DNA of 64,000 nucleotides from Treponema primitia ZAS-1 (GTDB lineage Bacteria > Spirochaetota > Spirochaetia > Treponematales > Breznakiellaceae), in NCBI RefSeq assembly GCF_000297095.1, contig NZ_AEEA01000181.1, positions 28,512 through 92,511 of the forward strand. Reading direction: 5' to 3'. Positions 23,994 through 32,503 of this stretch are shown here, one piece after another (the first letter of the stretch is position 1; each line of letters opens with the position of its first letter). Under the pieces are notes generated by a model. That model saw only the letters and a program-made list of their open reading frames with translations. It searched no databases and was not told the origin of the DNA. A program made the translations under genes and the position numbers.

Positions 23994-23999
23994 AAACGC

Positions 24000-25583
24000 T
24001 CATTTTAGAGTCTCGTCATTGTCCGCCGTCTCTCCTTCAAGTTTCACTTCCCCCACTACTTCCACGGTGATATCAGAAACAATCTCCGGTACCGAAAGTA
24101 CCGCCAGATCCGGCAACTCCCGTTCCGTTGAGGACTTAACCAGAAACCGGGCTGCTTCTGAACAAAGGATCAGCGGATGCCAGCCTTGATCTAGTACGGC
24201 AGCCACCGACCGGGAAAGCGCCTTGATCCAGACAGTTCTGGTGGGCGAGTCCATGGCGGACATGATCCCCGAAGAGGTTTCCACGGTACTGTCCAGAATC
24301 TTCTGTTCCAAGCTCTGGCTTAGAGTGAGTACCCGGAGGACCCTATCATCGGTGGCGTACTGCAAGCATATCTGTCGGCTAAGGGCTTGCCGGACCTTTT
24401 CGTTGAGGAACTGCATATCTTTGGCTGCCTTGGTGGCCGCCGGGCCGTAATCCACCAGCGCCTCCAGAATAGCTACCATATTGCAAATAGAAACCTGTTC
24501 CCGGAGCAGAGCCTGGAGGACCTTATAGATTTGTCCCAGAGTAAGAATCTTCTGTACCTCCCCCACCACTGCGGGGTAATCTTTCCCGAGAGTATCCAGG
24601 ATTGACTGCGTCTTCTGGCGATCCAAGATCTCCGGAGCATGGCGCTTGATGATGTTCGTTAAATGGGTAGCGATAATTGAGGGAGGATCCACCACGGTAT
24701 AACCCGCCCGTTCCGCCTCGTCCCGCTTATCCTCGTTTATCCAGAGGGCCGGGAGACCGTAGGCTGGCTCGCGGGTTTTTTCACCGTCTAACTCTTCCTT
24801 TACCCCTCCGGGGTTAATACAGAGGTAATGCCCCATACGTATCTTGCCCCGGCCCACGTCCACACCCTGGATCTTAAAACAGTACTCCGAAGGTTCCAGC
24901 CGTATATTGTCGATGACCCGTATCCGGGGAATAACCAGCCCCAGGTCCAGCCCGGATTCCCGGCGGATCCGGTGGACCCGTTCCAGAAGTTCCGCCCCCT
25001 TCTCCCGGTCCACCAGGGGGATGAGTCCGTACCCAAGTTCCAAGGACAAGGGATCCAGGGGTACAACGGGGGACATTTCCGCCTCCTCGGGGTTGGGACT
25101 CTTTGTCTCTGCGGGCTGTTTCCAGCAAAACCGGATCGCCAGAATGCACAACCGGACGGCCAGTGAGAATCGAAAAGAAACATCCTCCCAAAAAACGCCG
25201 TTGAAAACTAACCGGATTACAATAATGCCAACGGCGGTGGAAACCAGTAACGCCGAAAACGCAGAGAAAACCCGGAGCATGTGACCACCAAACCCCGCAC
25301 CTTGGATCAGGATGAGCCGGGTGCAAGACACATTCAAGGCCAAACTGAATACGGATATCACCAAAAGGAAGGGGGGAACGATGTTGAAATTTGTAACTTT
25401 CTTGGTATAAAGGACAGTCAGGAATATGAGCAGAGCTAAAACTAGGTTAATGGCCATGAAGATGTCCAGAAGCGGCGTGGGAAGCGGGATGACGATCATC
25501 ACCACCACCGTCACCACTGCCATAAAAAATTCCCTGCGCTTACCAAACAGATTCTTAGTTAGAAAATTCCAGATATCGGACAT
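24000..25583 (-). CDS. FlhA-family flagellar/type III export protein lacking the FHIPEP segment
   Basis: 527 residues; normal FlhA is about 690. The first three membrane segments are FlhA-like (MIVIPLPTPLLDIFMAINLVLALL, FLLVISVFSLALNVSCTRLIL), but the conserved cytoplasmic FHIPEP loop and the last four membrane segments are absent. They are replaced by a short hydrophobic stretch (RFSLAVRLCILAIRFCW) and a Glu/Pro linker near 160-180. The C-terminal cytoplasmic domain is complete (LELGYGLIPLVD, DPPSIIATHLTNIIKRHAPEIL, ILEALVDYG). It cannot form a standard export gate by itself. It may bind chaperones or substrates or modulate a full-length FlhA elsewhere. No flagellar operon is adjacent. Not a simple frameshift, as the joint is in frame. 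Confidence 0.8.
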   Translation of the reverse strand: MSDIWNFLTKNLFGKRREFFMAVVTVVVMIVIPLPTPLLDIFMAINLVLALLIFLTVLYTKKVTNFNIVPPFLLVISVFSLALNVSCTRLILIQGAGFGGHMLRVFSAFSALLVSTAVGIIVIRLVFNGVFWEDVSFRFSLAVRLCILAIRFCWKQPAETKSPNPEEAEMSPVVPLDPLSLELGYGLIPLVDREKGAELLERVHRIRRESGLDLGLVIPRIRVIDNIRLEPSEYCFKIQGVDVGRGKIRMGHYLCINPGGVKEELDGEKTREPAYGLPALWINEDKRDEAERAGYTVVDPPSIIATHLTNIIKRHAPEILDRQKTQSILDTLGKDYPAVVGEVQKILTLGQIYKVLQALLREQVSICNMVAILEALVDYGPAATKAAKDMQFLNEKVRQALSRQICLQYATDDRVLRVLTLSQSLEQKILDSTVETSSGIMSAMDSPTRTVWIKALSRSVAAVLDQGWHPLILCSEAARFLVKSSTERELPDLAVLSVPEIVSDITVEVVGEVKLEGETADNDETLK

Positions 25584-25731
25584 TATTCAACCCACTCTCT
25601 TTTATACTCTATAATGTACAAATACGGTTAAAATATTCAAAACTATGGCAAGTATAGAATAGTTAATCTGTCATATAATGATAGAGGAAAAATTTTCTAT
25701 TTCAACTGCTGCTATAAGAAAAATACGGCGC

Positions 25732-26268
25732 TTATTGAATATAACCAACGGTTACCGAAAAAGCCGGGGCCTGGGAAAACTTGTCTTCCCCCGCATAGCC
25801 AACCAGTACTCCACAGAGAGGGGAAAACCCTTCCGGTAGTCCGGCTTTTTTGGCCAGCGGAGGATTATCCTTAAACGCCACGGCGGCGGACCCAACATAG
25901 CAGGAAGCGAGATCCAAAGCGGTGGCGGCCACAGTGATATTCGCGGCGGCGCAGGCTGCATTTACTCCGCTATAGGGAGATTCCGGGCCGGAAATCAGAA
26001 ACAGGGCAGGAGCGCCGTAAAGGGCATGATACCCTTCCAGATCGGCCCGTTGTTTGGCAAAACCTCCCATGGCTCTCATGTTGGCCAGGGCTTTTTCATC
26101 AATTTCTTTCAACAGCTCAGGGCTTGTAATTACTGAAATATGAAAATTACCGAATTTCGGCGCTCTGGTCCCGGCTTTCGCCAGGGTTTCCAGTTTATCC
26201 TGTTCAACCTTTTTTTCAGTGTAGCCCCGAACACTTTTTCTGGTTTCAATCGCTTTTAATGCATCCAT
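25732..26268 (-). CDS. Nitroreductase-family protein
   Basis: 178 residues. The start MDALKAIETRKSVRGYTEKKV carries the FMN-phosphate-binding RxSxR-type phrase (RKSVRGY). Later AACAAANITVAATALDLASCYVG and PLCGVLVGYAGEDK are typical nitroreductase segments. Members use FMN to reduce nitro compounds, quinones or flavins with NAD(P)H. Slightly short for the family but with both ends present. It follows the MarR gene by 68 bases on the same strand, so MarR probably controls it. Confidence 0.85.
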   Translation of the reverse strand: MDALKAIETRKSVRGYTEKKVEQDKLETLAKAGTRAPKFGNFHISVITSPELLKEIDEKALANMRAMGGFAKQRADLEGYHALYGAPALFLISGPESPYSGVNAACAAANITVAATALDLASCYVGSAAVAFKDNPPLAKKAGLPEGFSPLCGVLVGYAGEDKFSQAPAFSVTVGYIQ

Positions 26269-26336
26269 AATTTTTCACTCCCGGTAAATAATATAACAAC
26301 CATCAAGATTGCTTGCCGCCATGACTTGCCGCGCCC

Positions 26337-26813
26337 CTACGTTTCCGGCTTTATTTTTTCTATTATATCCATAAAGCGGCCGGAAAGTTTTATGAATTGT
26401 TTTGTTTCCCGTTCGCCAAACTGATCGACAACCTGCGATAGTAACGCCATGGCCTTTTGCTCCTGCTCCTCAACCACAAGGCTGCCTTTTTCGGTAAGCG
26501 AAAGCAGCTGTTTCCTCCGGTTAGCCTTGTTTATATCCCGTATGATAAAGCCCTTTTGTTCCATCACTCCCAGCATCTGGGAAACCGCAGCCCGGCTGAT
26601 ACAGAGTAAATCAGGAATCGTTACTTCACCGTCTTCAAAGGTATGGTTTTTAATACCCGCCAATACGACAAGTTCCGCCATGGAGACATTCTCTCCGGAG
26701 CCGGGATGGAAAACCCGAAAAGTCATCTCCAGCTGCTTGAACCTGAAAACTGAATGAATCATCCGGTTTATAAGATCCCCTTCCATTCCTACCCCAAAAT
26801 AGCGCAAATTCAT
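26337..26813 (-). CDS. MarR-family transcriptional regulator
   Basis: 158 residues. Helical dimerisation ends flank a winged helix-turn-helix (MAELVVLAGIKNH, VTIPDLLCISRAAVSQMLGVMEQKGFIIRDINKANRRKQLLSLTEKG by parts), the classic MarR order with the wing RDxxxxNRRKQLLSLT. It is expected to repress its own operon and release on binding a small aromatic or oxidising ligand. An inverted repeat at 26830-26862, directly upstream of its start and between it and the divergent zinc-ribbon gene, is the probable operator. First gene of a marR-nitroreductase pair. Confidence 0.9.
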   Translation of the reverse strand: MNLRYFGVGMEGDLINRMIHSVFRFKQLEMTFRVFHPGSGENVSMAELVVLAGIKNHTFEDGEVTIPDLLCISRAAVSQMLGVMEQKGFIIRDINKANRRKQLLSLTEKGSLVVEEQEQKAMALLSQVVDQFGERETKQFIKLSGRFMDIIEKIKPET

Positions 26814-26829
26814 TTGACATTTTCATGTA

Positions 26830-26862
26830 TTGTCAATATATTAACAATAAAGTAATTGACAA
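26830..26862. promoter_or_regulatory. Operator-like inverted repeat between divergent genes
   Basis: TTGTCAAT (26830-26837) is mirrored by ATTGACAA (26855-26862) with an AT-rich 17-base centre that itself holds TTAACAATA. It overlaps possible -35 hexamers for both directions, so one MarR dimer could control the marR-nitroreductase genes and the zinc-ribbon/chaperone cluster. Confidence 0.55.
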
Positions 26863-26888
26863 TTAAGGGCAAGGGGTGTAACCGGATT

Positions 26889-27299
26889 ATGAGGAAGCTG
26901 CCCGGACAGGACAAGTTAGAACGCTTTATGCGGGGACGCTATGGTCATGATGAACTTAACCGCGTTTTTTCGGCCTTGGCCCTGGCGCTCTGCTTTGTTT
27001 CCGTTATTATTCGGTGGCCCCCGCTGTCATCATTGTCCATGGCCCTGGTCATTATCTGCGTCTTTCGCTCCTTTTCAAAAAATACCGGGGCGCGGGTTAG
27101 GGAGGCAAATTACTATTTCAGCCTGAAATCCAAGTTGATTCGCTTTTTCGGCGGCGCCGCAGAAAACGTACGGCAGCGCATGACCCACCGGATTTTTACC
27201 TGCCCCTCCTGCGGCCGGCGCTGCAAGGTCCCTAAGGGCAAGGGCCGTGTCAAGATCACCTGTAGGCACTGCGGCACTCAGTTTATAAAAAAGGCCTAG
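26889..27299 (+). CDS. Membrane protein with C-terminal zinc ribbon
   Basis: 136 residues from ATG 26889; an upstream TTG at 26856 would lie inside the operator repeat and is unlikely. Two close hydrophobic segments (ALALALCFVSVII and LSMALVIICVF, about 28-60) are followed by a basic stretch and a zinc ribbon CPSCGRRC-(11)-CRHCG (about 107-128) with four Cys pairs suited to one Zn2+. Ends nine bases before the DUF5685 gene and is likely the first gene of the chaperone cluster. Role unknown; it could anchor partners to the membrane. Confidence 0.75.
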   Translation: MRKLPGQDKLERFMRGRYGHDELNRVFSALALALCFVSVIIRWPPLSSLSMALVIICVFRSFSKNTGARVREANYYFSLKSKLIRFFGGAAENVRQRMTHRIFTCPSCGRRCKVPKGKGRVKITCRHCGTQFIKKA

Positions 27300-27308
27300 G
27301 GGGGAACG

Positions 27309-28136
27309 GTGTTCGGAACTGTAAGGGCAAATCGAAAAGCGCTTTCCCCGGAAGAACGAAAACGGTATGACGGGGCATACTGCGGTCTTTGCCGTGAATT
27401 AGGCGCCAAGGCCGGCGCTTTAGGCCGTTCCTGCCTGAGTTATGACATGACCTTTTTATCCATGCTTCTCTCATCGCTGTATAATCTCGACGAACAACAG
27501 GAAAACTGTGTTTGCAGAGTTCGCCCGATATCTCACCCCTTCATTGCCAATGAAGCCCTATCGTATTGCGCCGATATGAATATAACCCTGGCCTATTACC
27601 AAGCTCTGGACGACTGGAAGGATGACAGGAAAAAAAGTGCAAAACAAAAAAGCGAAGCCTTGGCAAAACACCTTCCTGAAATAGCCGAAAAATGGCCCCG
27701 GCAATGCCGGGTAATTAAAGAAAAACTGAAAAGCTTAAGCGAGATGGAAAAAGCCAATGAACTTAACCCTGACCTTCCCATGAATTGTTTTGGGGAACTT
27801 TTGGGGGAACTATTTATGTGGCGTGAACAAGGACCTGATGTTCGTGATCACGCCCCAGCGCTTAAAGCCATGGGCGCCGCCCTGGGGCGGTTTATCTATC
27901 TTTTGGATGCCTGTAATGATCTTAAGCGGGATATCAAAAAGCAGCGTTATAACCCCCTGGTGGTCCAGAGAAGGGAGGAGTTTACTCCCCTTTTAACCAT
28001 GATGATGGCCGAATGTACCGCGGCCTTTGATAAACTTCCGATAAACCGGGACAGTGGTATCCTGCGGAATGTACTCTATTCCGGAGTCTGGCAAAGTTAC
28101 CGGCATCCTTCCGGTAAGAAAAAGGCGGAGGCCTAA
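27309..28136 (+). CDS. DUF5685-family protein
   Basis: 275 residues from a GTG start. The opening MFGTVRANRKALSPEERKRY followed by YCGLCRELG is the typical start of DUF5685 proteins, and a Cys pair CVCR appears near residue 62. Mostly helical, cytosolic; helical segments near LGRFIYLLDACNDLKRDIKKQRYNP are well conserved in the family and recall prenyltransferase-like helical folds. Function not established. In this window it is sandwiched between a zinc-ribbon membrane protein and a J-protein/DnaK pair with gaps of nine and four bases, so the four probably act together. Confidence 0.8.
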   Translation: MFGTVRANRKALSPEERKRYDGAYCGLCRELGAKAGALGRSCLSYDMTFLSMLLSSLYNLDEQQENCVCRVRPISHPFIANEALSYCADMNITLAYYQALDDWKDDRKKSAKQKSEALAKHLPEIAEKWPRQCRVIKEKLKSLSEMEKANELNPDLPMNCFGELLGELFMWREQGPDVRDHAPALKAMGAALGRFIYLLDACNDLKRDIKKQRYNPLVVQRREEFTPLLTMMMAECTAAFDKLPINRDSGILRNVLYSGVWQSYRHPSGKKKAEA

Positions 28137-28140
28137 TAGG

Positions 28141-28839
28141 ATGGAAGACCCCTATAGCATATTGGGGATCAGTCCCGGCGTCTCCGACGAGGAGCTGACC
28201 CAAGCATACCGGAGGCTGGCAAAAAAATATCATCCCGATATAAATCCCGGCAACAAAAATGCGGAATTAAAGATGCGGGAAATAAACGCCGCCTATGAAC
28301 AGATCAAAAAGCAGAAATCGGGGGGCGTGAATTATGAGCAGACCGATGGCAGTTATGGTAAGCAATCGCAAAACCAGAGTGGAGGATACCGGGGAGAAAA
28401 TCCCGGGGACCAAGGCCCCTTTAGCGGCGGTTTTAATTTTTGGTTTGGTGATTTTGGTGATTTTTTCGGTGAAGACCGGGAGCAGGGAACTCCTGAAATA
28501 AACCAGGCCCGTGCCCTTGTTGAAGGCGGGCGTTATCGTGATGCCCTGCTGGTGTTATCAAGATTACCCAACCATACCGGGGAATGGTTCTTTTACAGCG
28601 CCCTTGCCAATGCAGGAACGGGCAACAGGGTAACTGCCATCTCCCATGCCCGCGAAGCGGTACGGATTGAACCGGGTAATATGCAATACCGGTCTTTGCT
28701 GAATCAATTTGAACGCAACAGTTTTGCATATCGAGAGGCCGGGGAAGGCAGGGGCTTTAGTATGCGGAATTTGGGGAGCTCTATTTTCAGAATTATACTG
28801 GCGCAACTTTTCTGTTTGTTTTGCTGCCGGCCATGCTAA
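28141..28839 (+). CDS. J-domain protein with TPR-like region and hydrophobic C-terminus
   Basis: 232 residues from ATG 28141. The J-domain (1-65) has the HPD motif in KKYHPDINPG, needed to stimulate an Hsp70 ATPase. A Gly/Asn/Gln-rich linker follows (about 70-115). Then come TPR-like helices (LVEGGRYRDALLVLSRLP, HAREAVRIEPGNMQYR) and a hydrophobic, Cys-rich end (FRIILAQLFCLFCCRPC) that may insert into membrane. It lacks the zinc-finger and substrate domains of DnaJ proper. The partner is almost surely the short DnaK starting 22 bases downstream. A longer upstream opening overlaps DUF5685 and is not needed. Confidence 0.85.
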   Translation: MEDPYSILGISPGVSDEELTQAYRRLAKKYHPDINPGNKNAELKMREINAAYEQIKKQKSGGVNYEQTDGSYGKQSQNQSGGYRGENPGDQGPFSGGFNFWFGDFGDFFGEDREQGTPEINQARALVEGGRYRDALLVLSRLPNHTGEWFFYSALANAGTGNRVTAISHAREAVRIEPGNMQYRSLLNQFERNSFAYREAGEGRGFSMRNLGSSIFRIILAQLFCLFCCRPC

Positions 28840-28861
28840 GGAAATTACGGAGGTTAATGAT

Positions 28862-30592
28862 ATGGGTAGAATAATCGGTATAGATCTTGGAACGACCAAT
28901 TCATGCATAGCCGTACTGGACGGTGGAAAGCCTGAGATCATTTCCAATGCGGAAGGGGGGAGGACAACTCCATCGGTGGTGGCCATTACCCAAAGCGGAG
29001 AACGCCTGGTAGGACAGAGCGCAGTACGCCAGGAACTTACCAATAGTGAACGGACCGTCCGGTCCATAAAACGGGAAATGGGTACTTCCCATAAGGTGCA
29101 AATGGGGGAAAAAACATTTTCCCCGCCTGAAATTTCCGCCATGATTCTTGCAAAACTGAAACGGGATGCCGAAGCTTTTCTTGGTGAAACCGTATCAGAG
29201 GCGGTTATTACCGTCCCGGCTTATTTTACCGATTCCCAGCGGCAGGCTACCAAAGACGCGGGGGCAATTGCAGGACTTACGGTGCGCCGCATCATCAATG
29301 AACCAACCGCGGCGGCCCTGGCCTACGGCGCTGATAAAGAAGAAAACCAGAAGGTACTGGTTTTTGATCTGGGGGGCGGCACCTTTGATGTTTCTATCCT
29401 CGATATAAAAGACGGTGTCATAGAAGTCTGCGCCACCGCCGGGAACAACCGCCTGGGGGGAGATGATTTTGACGCCCGCATAACGGAATACCTTGCCGAA
29501 GAATTCAAAAAAGAAACCGGCTTTGATGTGAAAAAACAGCTCGTGGCCATGCTGCGGATAAAAGAAGCGGCGGAACAGGCTAAGAAAGAACTGTCCGCTT
29601 CCGAACAAACCGAAATAAATCTGCCCTATCTTTGTGAAGCGAAGGGATCACCCCTGCACTTAAAAGCCGCCCTTACACGCTCGCAGTTTAATAAACTGAC
29701 TTCCCATCTGGTGGATGCCACGGAAGCTCCGGTCAGACAGGCCATGGAGGATGCGCATATTACCAAAGATCAGATAGGAAAGGTGCTCCTGGTGGGCGGC
29801 TCAACCAGGATTCCTGCGGTACAGGATGCGATACAGCGTATCACCGGAAAGCCCGGCTTTAAGGGTATCAATCCCGATGAATGTGTAGCGGTCGGCGCAG
29901 CTTTGCAGGCAGGTGTACTCATCGGGGAAGTAACCGGCTTGCTTCTGCTTGATGTTACGCCCCTGTCCCTGGGCATTGAAACCGTGGGGGGGATGTGTAC
30001 CCATGTGATAGAGCGTAACACCACGATTCCTATTTCAAAAAGCCAGATTTTTACTACCGCCGCTCCATTCCAGTCTTCGGTTGAAATAAACATTTTACAG
30101 GGGGAACGCCCCCGGTCAAGCCAGAATAAAACCCTGGGCAAATTTCGCCTCAAGGGTATACAGCGGGCCATGGCCGGGGTTCCCCAAATAGAAGTTACCT
30201 TTACCATCGATTCCAACGGTATCGTGAATGTAAGCGCAAGGGATTTAAAAACCGGCAAAGCCCAGGAGATTACTATAGAAGCATCTTCCAACTTGAGCGA
30301 AGCTGAGCTGCAGTCCGCCATACATGACGCGGAACAGTATGCCGCTGAGGACGCCCAATTCCGTAAAGATCAGGATGCCCAGGGAAAGCTGCAAACGGTG
30401 ATAGCGCGGGCGGAAGGAATGGAACAGGATGCTGCAAAAAATAAGGACAAGGAGCTGTTCAAGAAATACCGGGAAGCTTTCAAGGAGCCGCTAAAAAATG
30501 CAAAAAAGGCGCTTAACGGCAAAGACGCCGGGGCCGTGAACACCGCTATTGCTGAACTGGAAGCGCTTATCGCATCCCTTGAAAACGGGTAA
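28862..30592 (+). CDS. Short DnaK-type Hsp70 chaperone
   Basis: 576 residues from ATG 28862; typical DnaK is 610-640. The nucleotide-binding domain is intact (GIDLGTTNSCIAVLDGG, VPAYFTDSQRQATKDAGAIAGL, VFDLGGGTFDVSILD, LLVGGSTRIPAVQ). The linker LLLLDVTPLSLGIE and the substrate-binding beta domain are present. The C-terminal lid is shortened and lacks the usual acidic tail, ending in SLENG. Probably a second, specialised Hsp70 dedicated to the adjacent J-protein rather than the housekeeping DnaK, since grpE and dnaJ are absent here. Cytoplasmic. Confidence 0.92.
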   Translation: MGRIIGIDLGTTNSCIAVLDGGKPEIISNAEGGRTTPSVVAITQSGERLVGQSAVRQELTNSERTVRSIKREMGTSHKVQMGEKTFSPPEISAMILAKLKRDAEAFLGETVSEAVITVPAYFTDSQRQATKDAGAIAGLTVRRIINEPTAAALAYGADKEENQKVLVFDLGGGTFDVSILDIKDGVIEVCATAGNNRLGGDDFDARITEYLAEEFKKETGFDVKKQLVAMLRIKEAAEQAKKELSASEQTEINLPYLCEAKGSPLHLKAALTRSQFNKLTSHLVDATEAPVRQAMEDAHITKDQIGKVLLVGGSTRIPAVQDAIQRITGKPGFKGINPDECVAVGAALQAGVLIGEVTGLLLLDVTPLSLGIETVGGMCTHVIERNTTIPISKSQIFTTAAPFQSSVEINILQGERPRSSQNKTLGKFRLKGIQRAMAGVPQIEVTFTIDSNGIVNVSARDLKTGKAQEITIEASSNLSEAELQSAIHDAEQYAAEDAQFRKDQDAQGKLQTVIARAEGMEQDAAKNKDKELFKKYREAFKEPLKNAKKALNGKDAGAVNTAIAELEALIASLENG

Positions 30593-30628
30593 GCTTATCG
30601 TATAGATTATACATTACGGAGGTATGGT

Positions 30629-30733
30629 ATGACATCGTACGAGACAATCTTTATCAGACGGTCGGCAAAAAAATACGATATGACACCCCTTGACAATCAG
30701 GTTTTAGAGAATATCAAACAGTATGTTGCTTAG
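30629..30733 (+). pseudogene. 5' stub of a nitroreductase-family gene
   Basis: ATG at 30629, after an ACGGAGG ribosome site, opens MTSYETIFIRRSAKKYDMTP and continues to ENIKQYVA before TAG at 30731. The first 34 codons match the start of FMN-dependent nitroreductases (xxYExIFxRRSxRKYD), but the remaining 150 or so codons are missing. The start signals are intact, so this is a truncated copy rather than a random match. Confidence 0.65.
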
Positions 30734-30777
30734 AAATAGAGATTGCCTATGACAGTTGAAAAGAGAGGTAATTAATT

Positions 30778-31533
30778 ATGTATTCTATGATCCCCCAAAA
30801 ATTACTTACTTACTTTTTATACTTTGGCATCATGTCTTTTGCCGGTTGGATTATTGAGGTGCTATATCGGTCTTCGAAGGAAAAGCGCTTTGTAAACGCT
30901 GGGTTTCTTTCCGGTCCCTTTGTACCGATTTATGGCTTTGGCGCCGTAATTATTACCGCCATTCATGTAGAAGCGCAGTCGCTGCCGTCCACCGCCGCGT
31001 GGGTTATTACCCTTCTTTCACCCACCATACTTGAATACTTTGGCGGATGGTTAATGGAAACACTATTCGGCATGAAATTATGGGACTATCACGAAAGGCG
31101 CTTTAATCTCTCGGGCCGTATATGCCTGCGATTCTCGATTTACTGGGCTTTTTTCGCAGCCCTGCTGGTTTTGTTTATACAGCCCCTGGTGTTTACCCGG
31201 ATCATGGTTCTGGGACCCTATCTTTCCCATTTTGTTGCCGGAGGGCTTCTGGCTTACTTCATTGTGGACATCGATCATTCGGTAAAATCAATATTTAACT
31301 TCAAAACCTTCCAGAAGGATATTGCCGCCTTGATTGAAAAGGGAAAAGAGTTTCATTCAGCCTTTGGTTTTTCAGGCGATATGGATGATAAAAAACTGAA
31401 ACTGCCGATGGAAGTGCGCCGTATACTAAAACCGCTTAATGCTTTCCCCAGCCTCAGGAGAAATTTCAAAGGAAAACTGCCGGCCTTCCCTGATTGGATA
31501 CGGAACCATCTTGAAAAACGATTCTGGAAATAA
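30778..31533 (+). CDS. Putative ABC-transporter type IV membrane protein (CmpB family)
   Basis: 251 residues with about six hydrophobic segments. The N-terminal half, with SFAGWIIEVLYRSSKEKRF, NAGFLSGPFVPIYGFGA and LEYFGGWLMETLFGMKLWDYHERRFNLSGRICL (by parts), matches the family annotated as putative ABC-transporter type IV. Members are widespread in Firmicutes and spirochaetes, but no transport activity is established. The C-terminal 80 residues are charged and cytosolic. No ATPase is adjacent. It follows the nitroreductase stub with its own weak ribosome site (GAGAGG). Confidence 0.75.
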   Translation: MYSMIPQKLLTYFLYFGIMSFAGWIIEVLYRSSKEKRFVNAGFLSGPFVPIYGFGAVIITAIHVEAQSLPSTAAWVITLLSPTILEYFGGWLMETLFGMKLWDYHERRFNLSGRICLRFSIYWAFFAALLVLFIQPLVFTRIMVLGPYLSHFVAGGLLAYFIVDIDHSVKSIFNFKTFQKDIAALIEKGKEFHSAFGFSGDMDDKKLKLPMEVRRILKPLNAFPSLRRNFKGKLPAFPDWIRNHLEKRFWK

Positions 31534-31613
31534 TTGTTTCCAACCAAATAACGCTTGGCTATATTTTAGAAAAGTGATAGATTTAGAGGAGACTAACATG
31601 AAGGAGTCAAAGT

Positions 31614-32144
31614 ATGAATTTATATGATTTTACCGTAGCGGACCGCGAAGGAAAACCGGTTTCTCTTGCCGCCTATAAGGGGAAAGTGCTTTTGATTGTG
31701 AATACCGCCACCAAATGCGGGCTGACACCGCAATATGCGAGTCTGCAAAAACTGTACGAAACATACCACGACCGGGGATTTGAAATTTTGGACTTTCCCT
31801 GTAACCAATTCGGCGGACAAGCTCCGGGCAGCGCAGAGGAGATTGGCGAATTTTGTACAATCAATTTTCACACTACCTTTCCGCAGTTTGCCAAGATTGA
31901 TGTAAATGGTGATAAAGCCGCGCCTCTTTTTGTGTATCTCAAAGAGCAGATTGAGGAAACCGAAGATGAGGAGGCAGCGGCTCTCAAAGAACGGCTCAAG
32001 GGGTACTCTTCTTTCACCGGCGTCAAGGACATCAAATGGAATTTTTCCAAATTTCTTGTCAACCGTGACGGTCTGGTGACCGCATGGTTTTTCCCAACGT
32101 TTAATCCCGAAAAATTGTCTTCCGCAATTGAGCGCTTACTCTAA
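31614..32144 (+). CDS. Glutathione peroxidase-family thiol peroxidase
   Basis: 176 residues. The peroxidatic Cys is Cys35 in NTATKCGLTPQY. FPCNQFGGQ (61-69) supplies the conserved Gln, and IKWNFSKFLV the Trp and Asn of the catalytic tetrad. The resolving-type Cys63 suggests a thioredoxin-dependent enzyme rather than a true glutathione user. It reduces hydrogen peroxide and lipid peroxides in the cytoplasm, sensible for an anaerobe exposed to oxygen. Shine-Dalgarno AAGGAG at 31600-31605; a tiny open frame (MKESKYEFI) overlaps the start and may influence initiation. Confidence 0.93.
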   Translation: MNLYDFTVADREGKPVSLAAYKGKVLLIVNTATKCGLTPQYASLQKLYETYHDRGFEILDFPCNQFGGQAPGSAEEIGEFCTINFHTTFPQFAKIDVNGDKAAPLFVYLKEQIEETEDEEAAALKERLKGYSSFTGVKDIKWNFSKFLVNRDGLVTAWFFPTFNPEKLSSAIERLL

Positions 32145-32246
32145 AAGTTACTATTCGATCCGGAGTATTAAACCAGCCCTTGGCTTAACCCGTGTTGAAT
32201 ATAGATATCAGCAGCGCCTGTTCCATGAATACACAAGCCATACCCC

Positions 32247-32275
32247 TTGACCGTTTAAAAAATAAGTAATATAAT
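32247..32275 (+). promoter_or_regulatory. Promoter of the PIN toxin-antitoxin operon
   Basis: TTGACC (32247-32252), 17-base spacer, perfect TATAAT (32270-32275), about 31 bases before the antitoxin ATG. The Shine-Dalgarno TAGGAG follows at 32291-32296. Base composition drops sharply to AT-rich here. Confidence 0.8.
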
Positions 32276-32305
32276 AAACTATGTATATTTTAGGAGAGAA
32301 AATAG

Positions 32306-32503
32306 ATGTTTGAAACAATAGCATTGGACACAAAAACTATGATAATACGGTCTGATAATGAAACAGATTTAACTGAAATCATTGGTTTCATCAATAAAAA
32401 AGATAAAACTAATAACATAAAATCCTTTCTTGAATTTGCCGCAAAAAATAGAGTCGTGAACAAGGGATATAAATTTAATCGAGATGATTGCTATGACAGA
32501 TAG
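32306..32503 (+). CDS. Small antitoxin-like protein
   Basis: 65 residues, preceded by a clear Shine-Dalgarno and promoter. Strand-rich start (FETIALDTKTMIIRSDNETDLTEIIGFI) then a helix and a charged tail. It does not match a named antitoxin family that I can recognise, but size, AT-rich composition and overlap with a downstream PIN-domain gene (20 bases) are those of a VapB-type antitoxin. Probably binds and blocks the toxin and may repress the operon. Confidence 0.65.
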   Translation: MFETIALDTKTMIIRSDNETDLTEIIGFINKKDKTNNIKSFLEFAAKNRVVNKGYKFNRDDCYDR

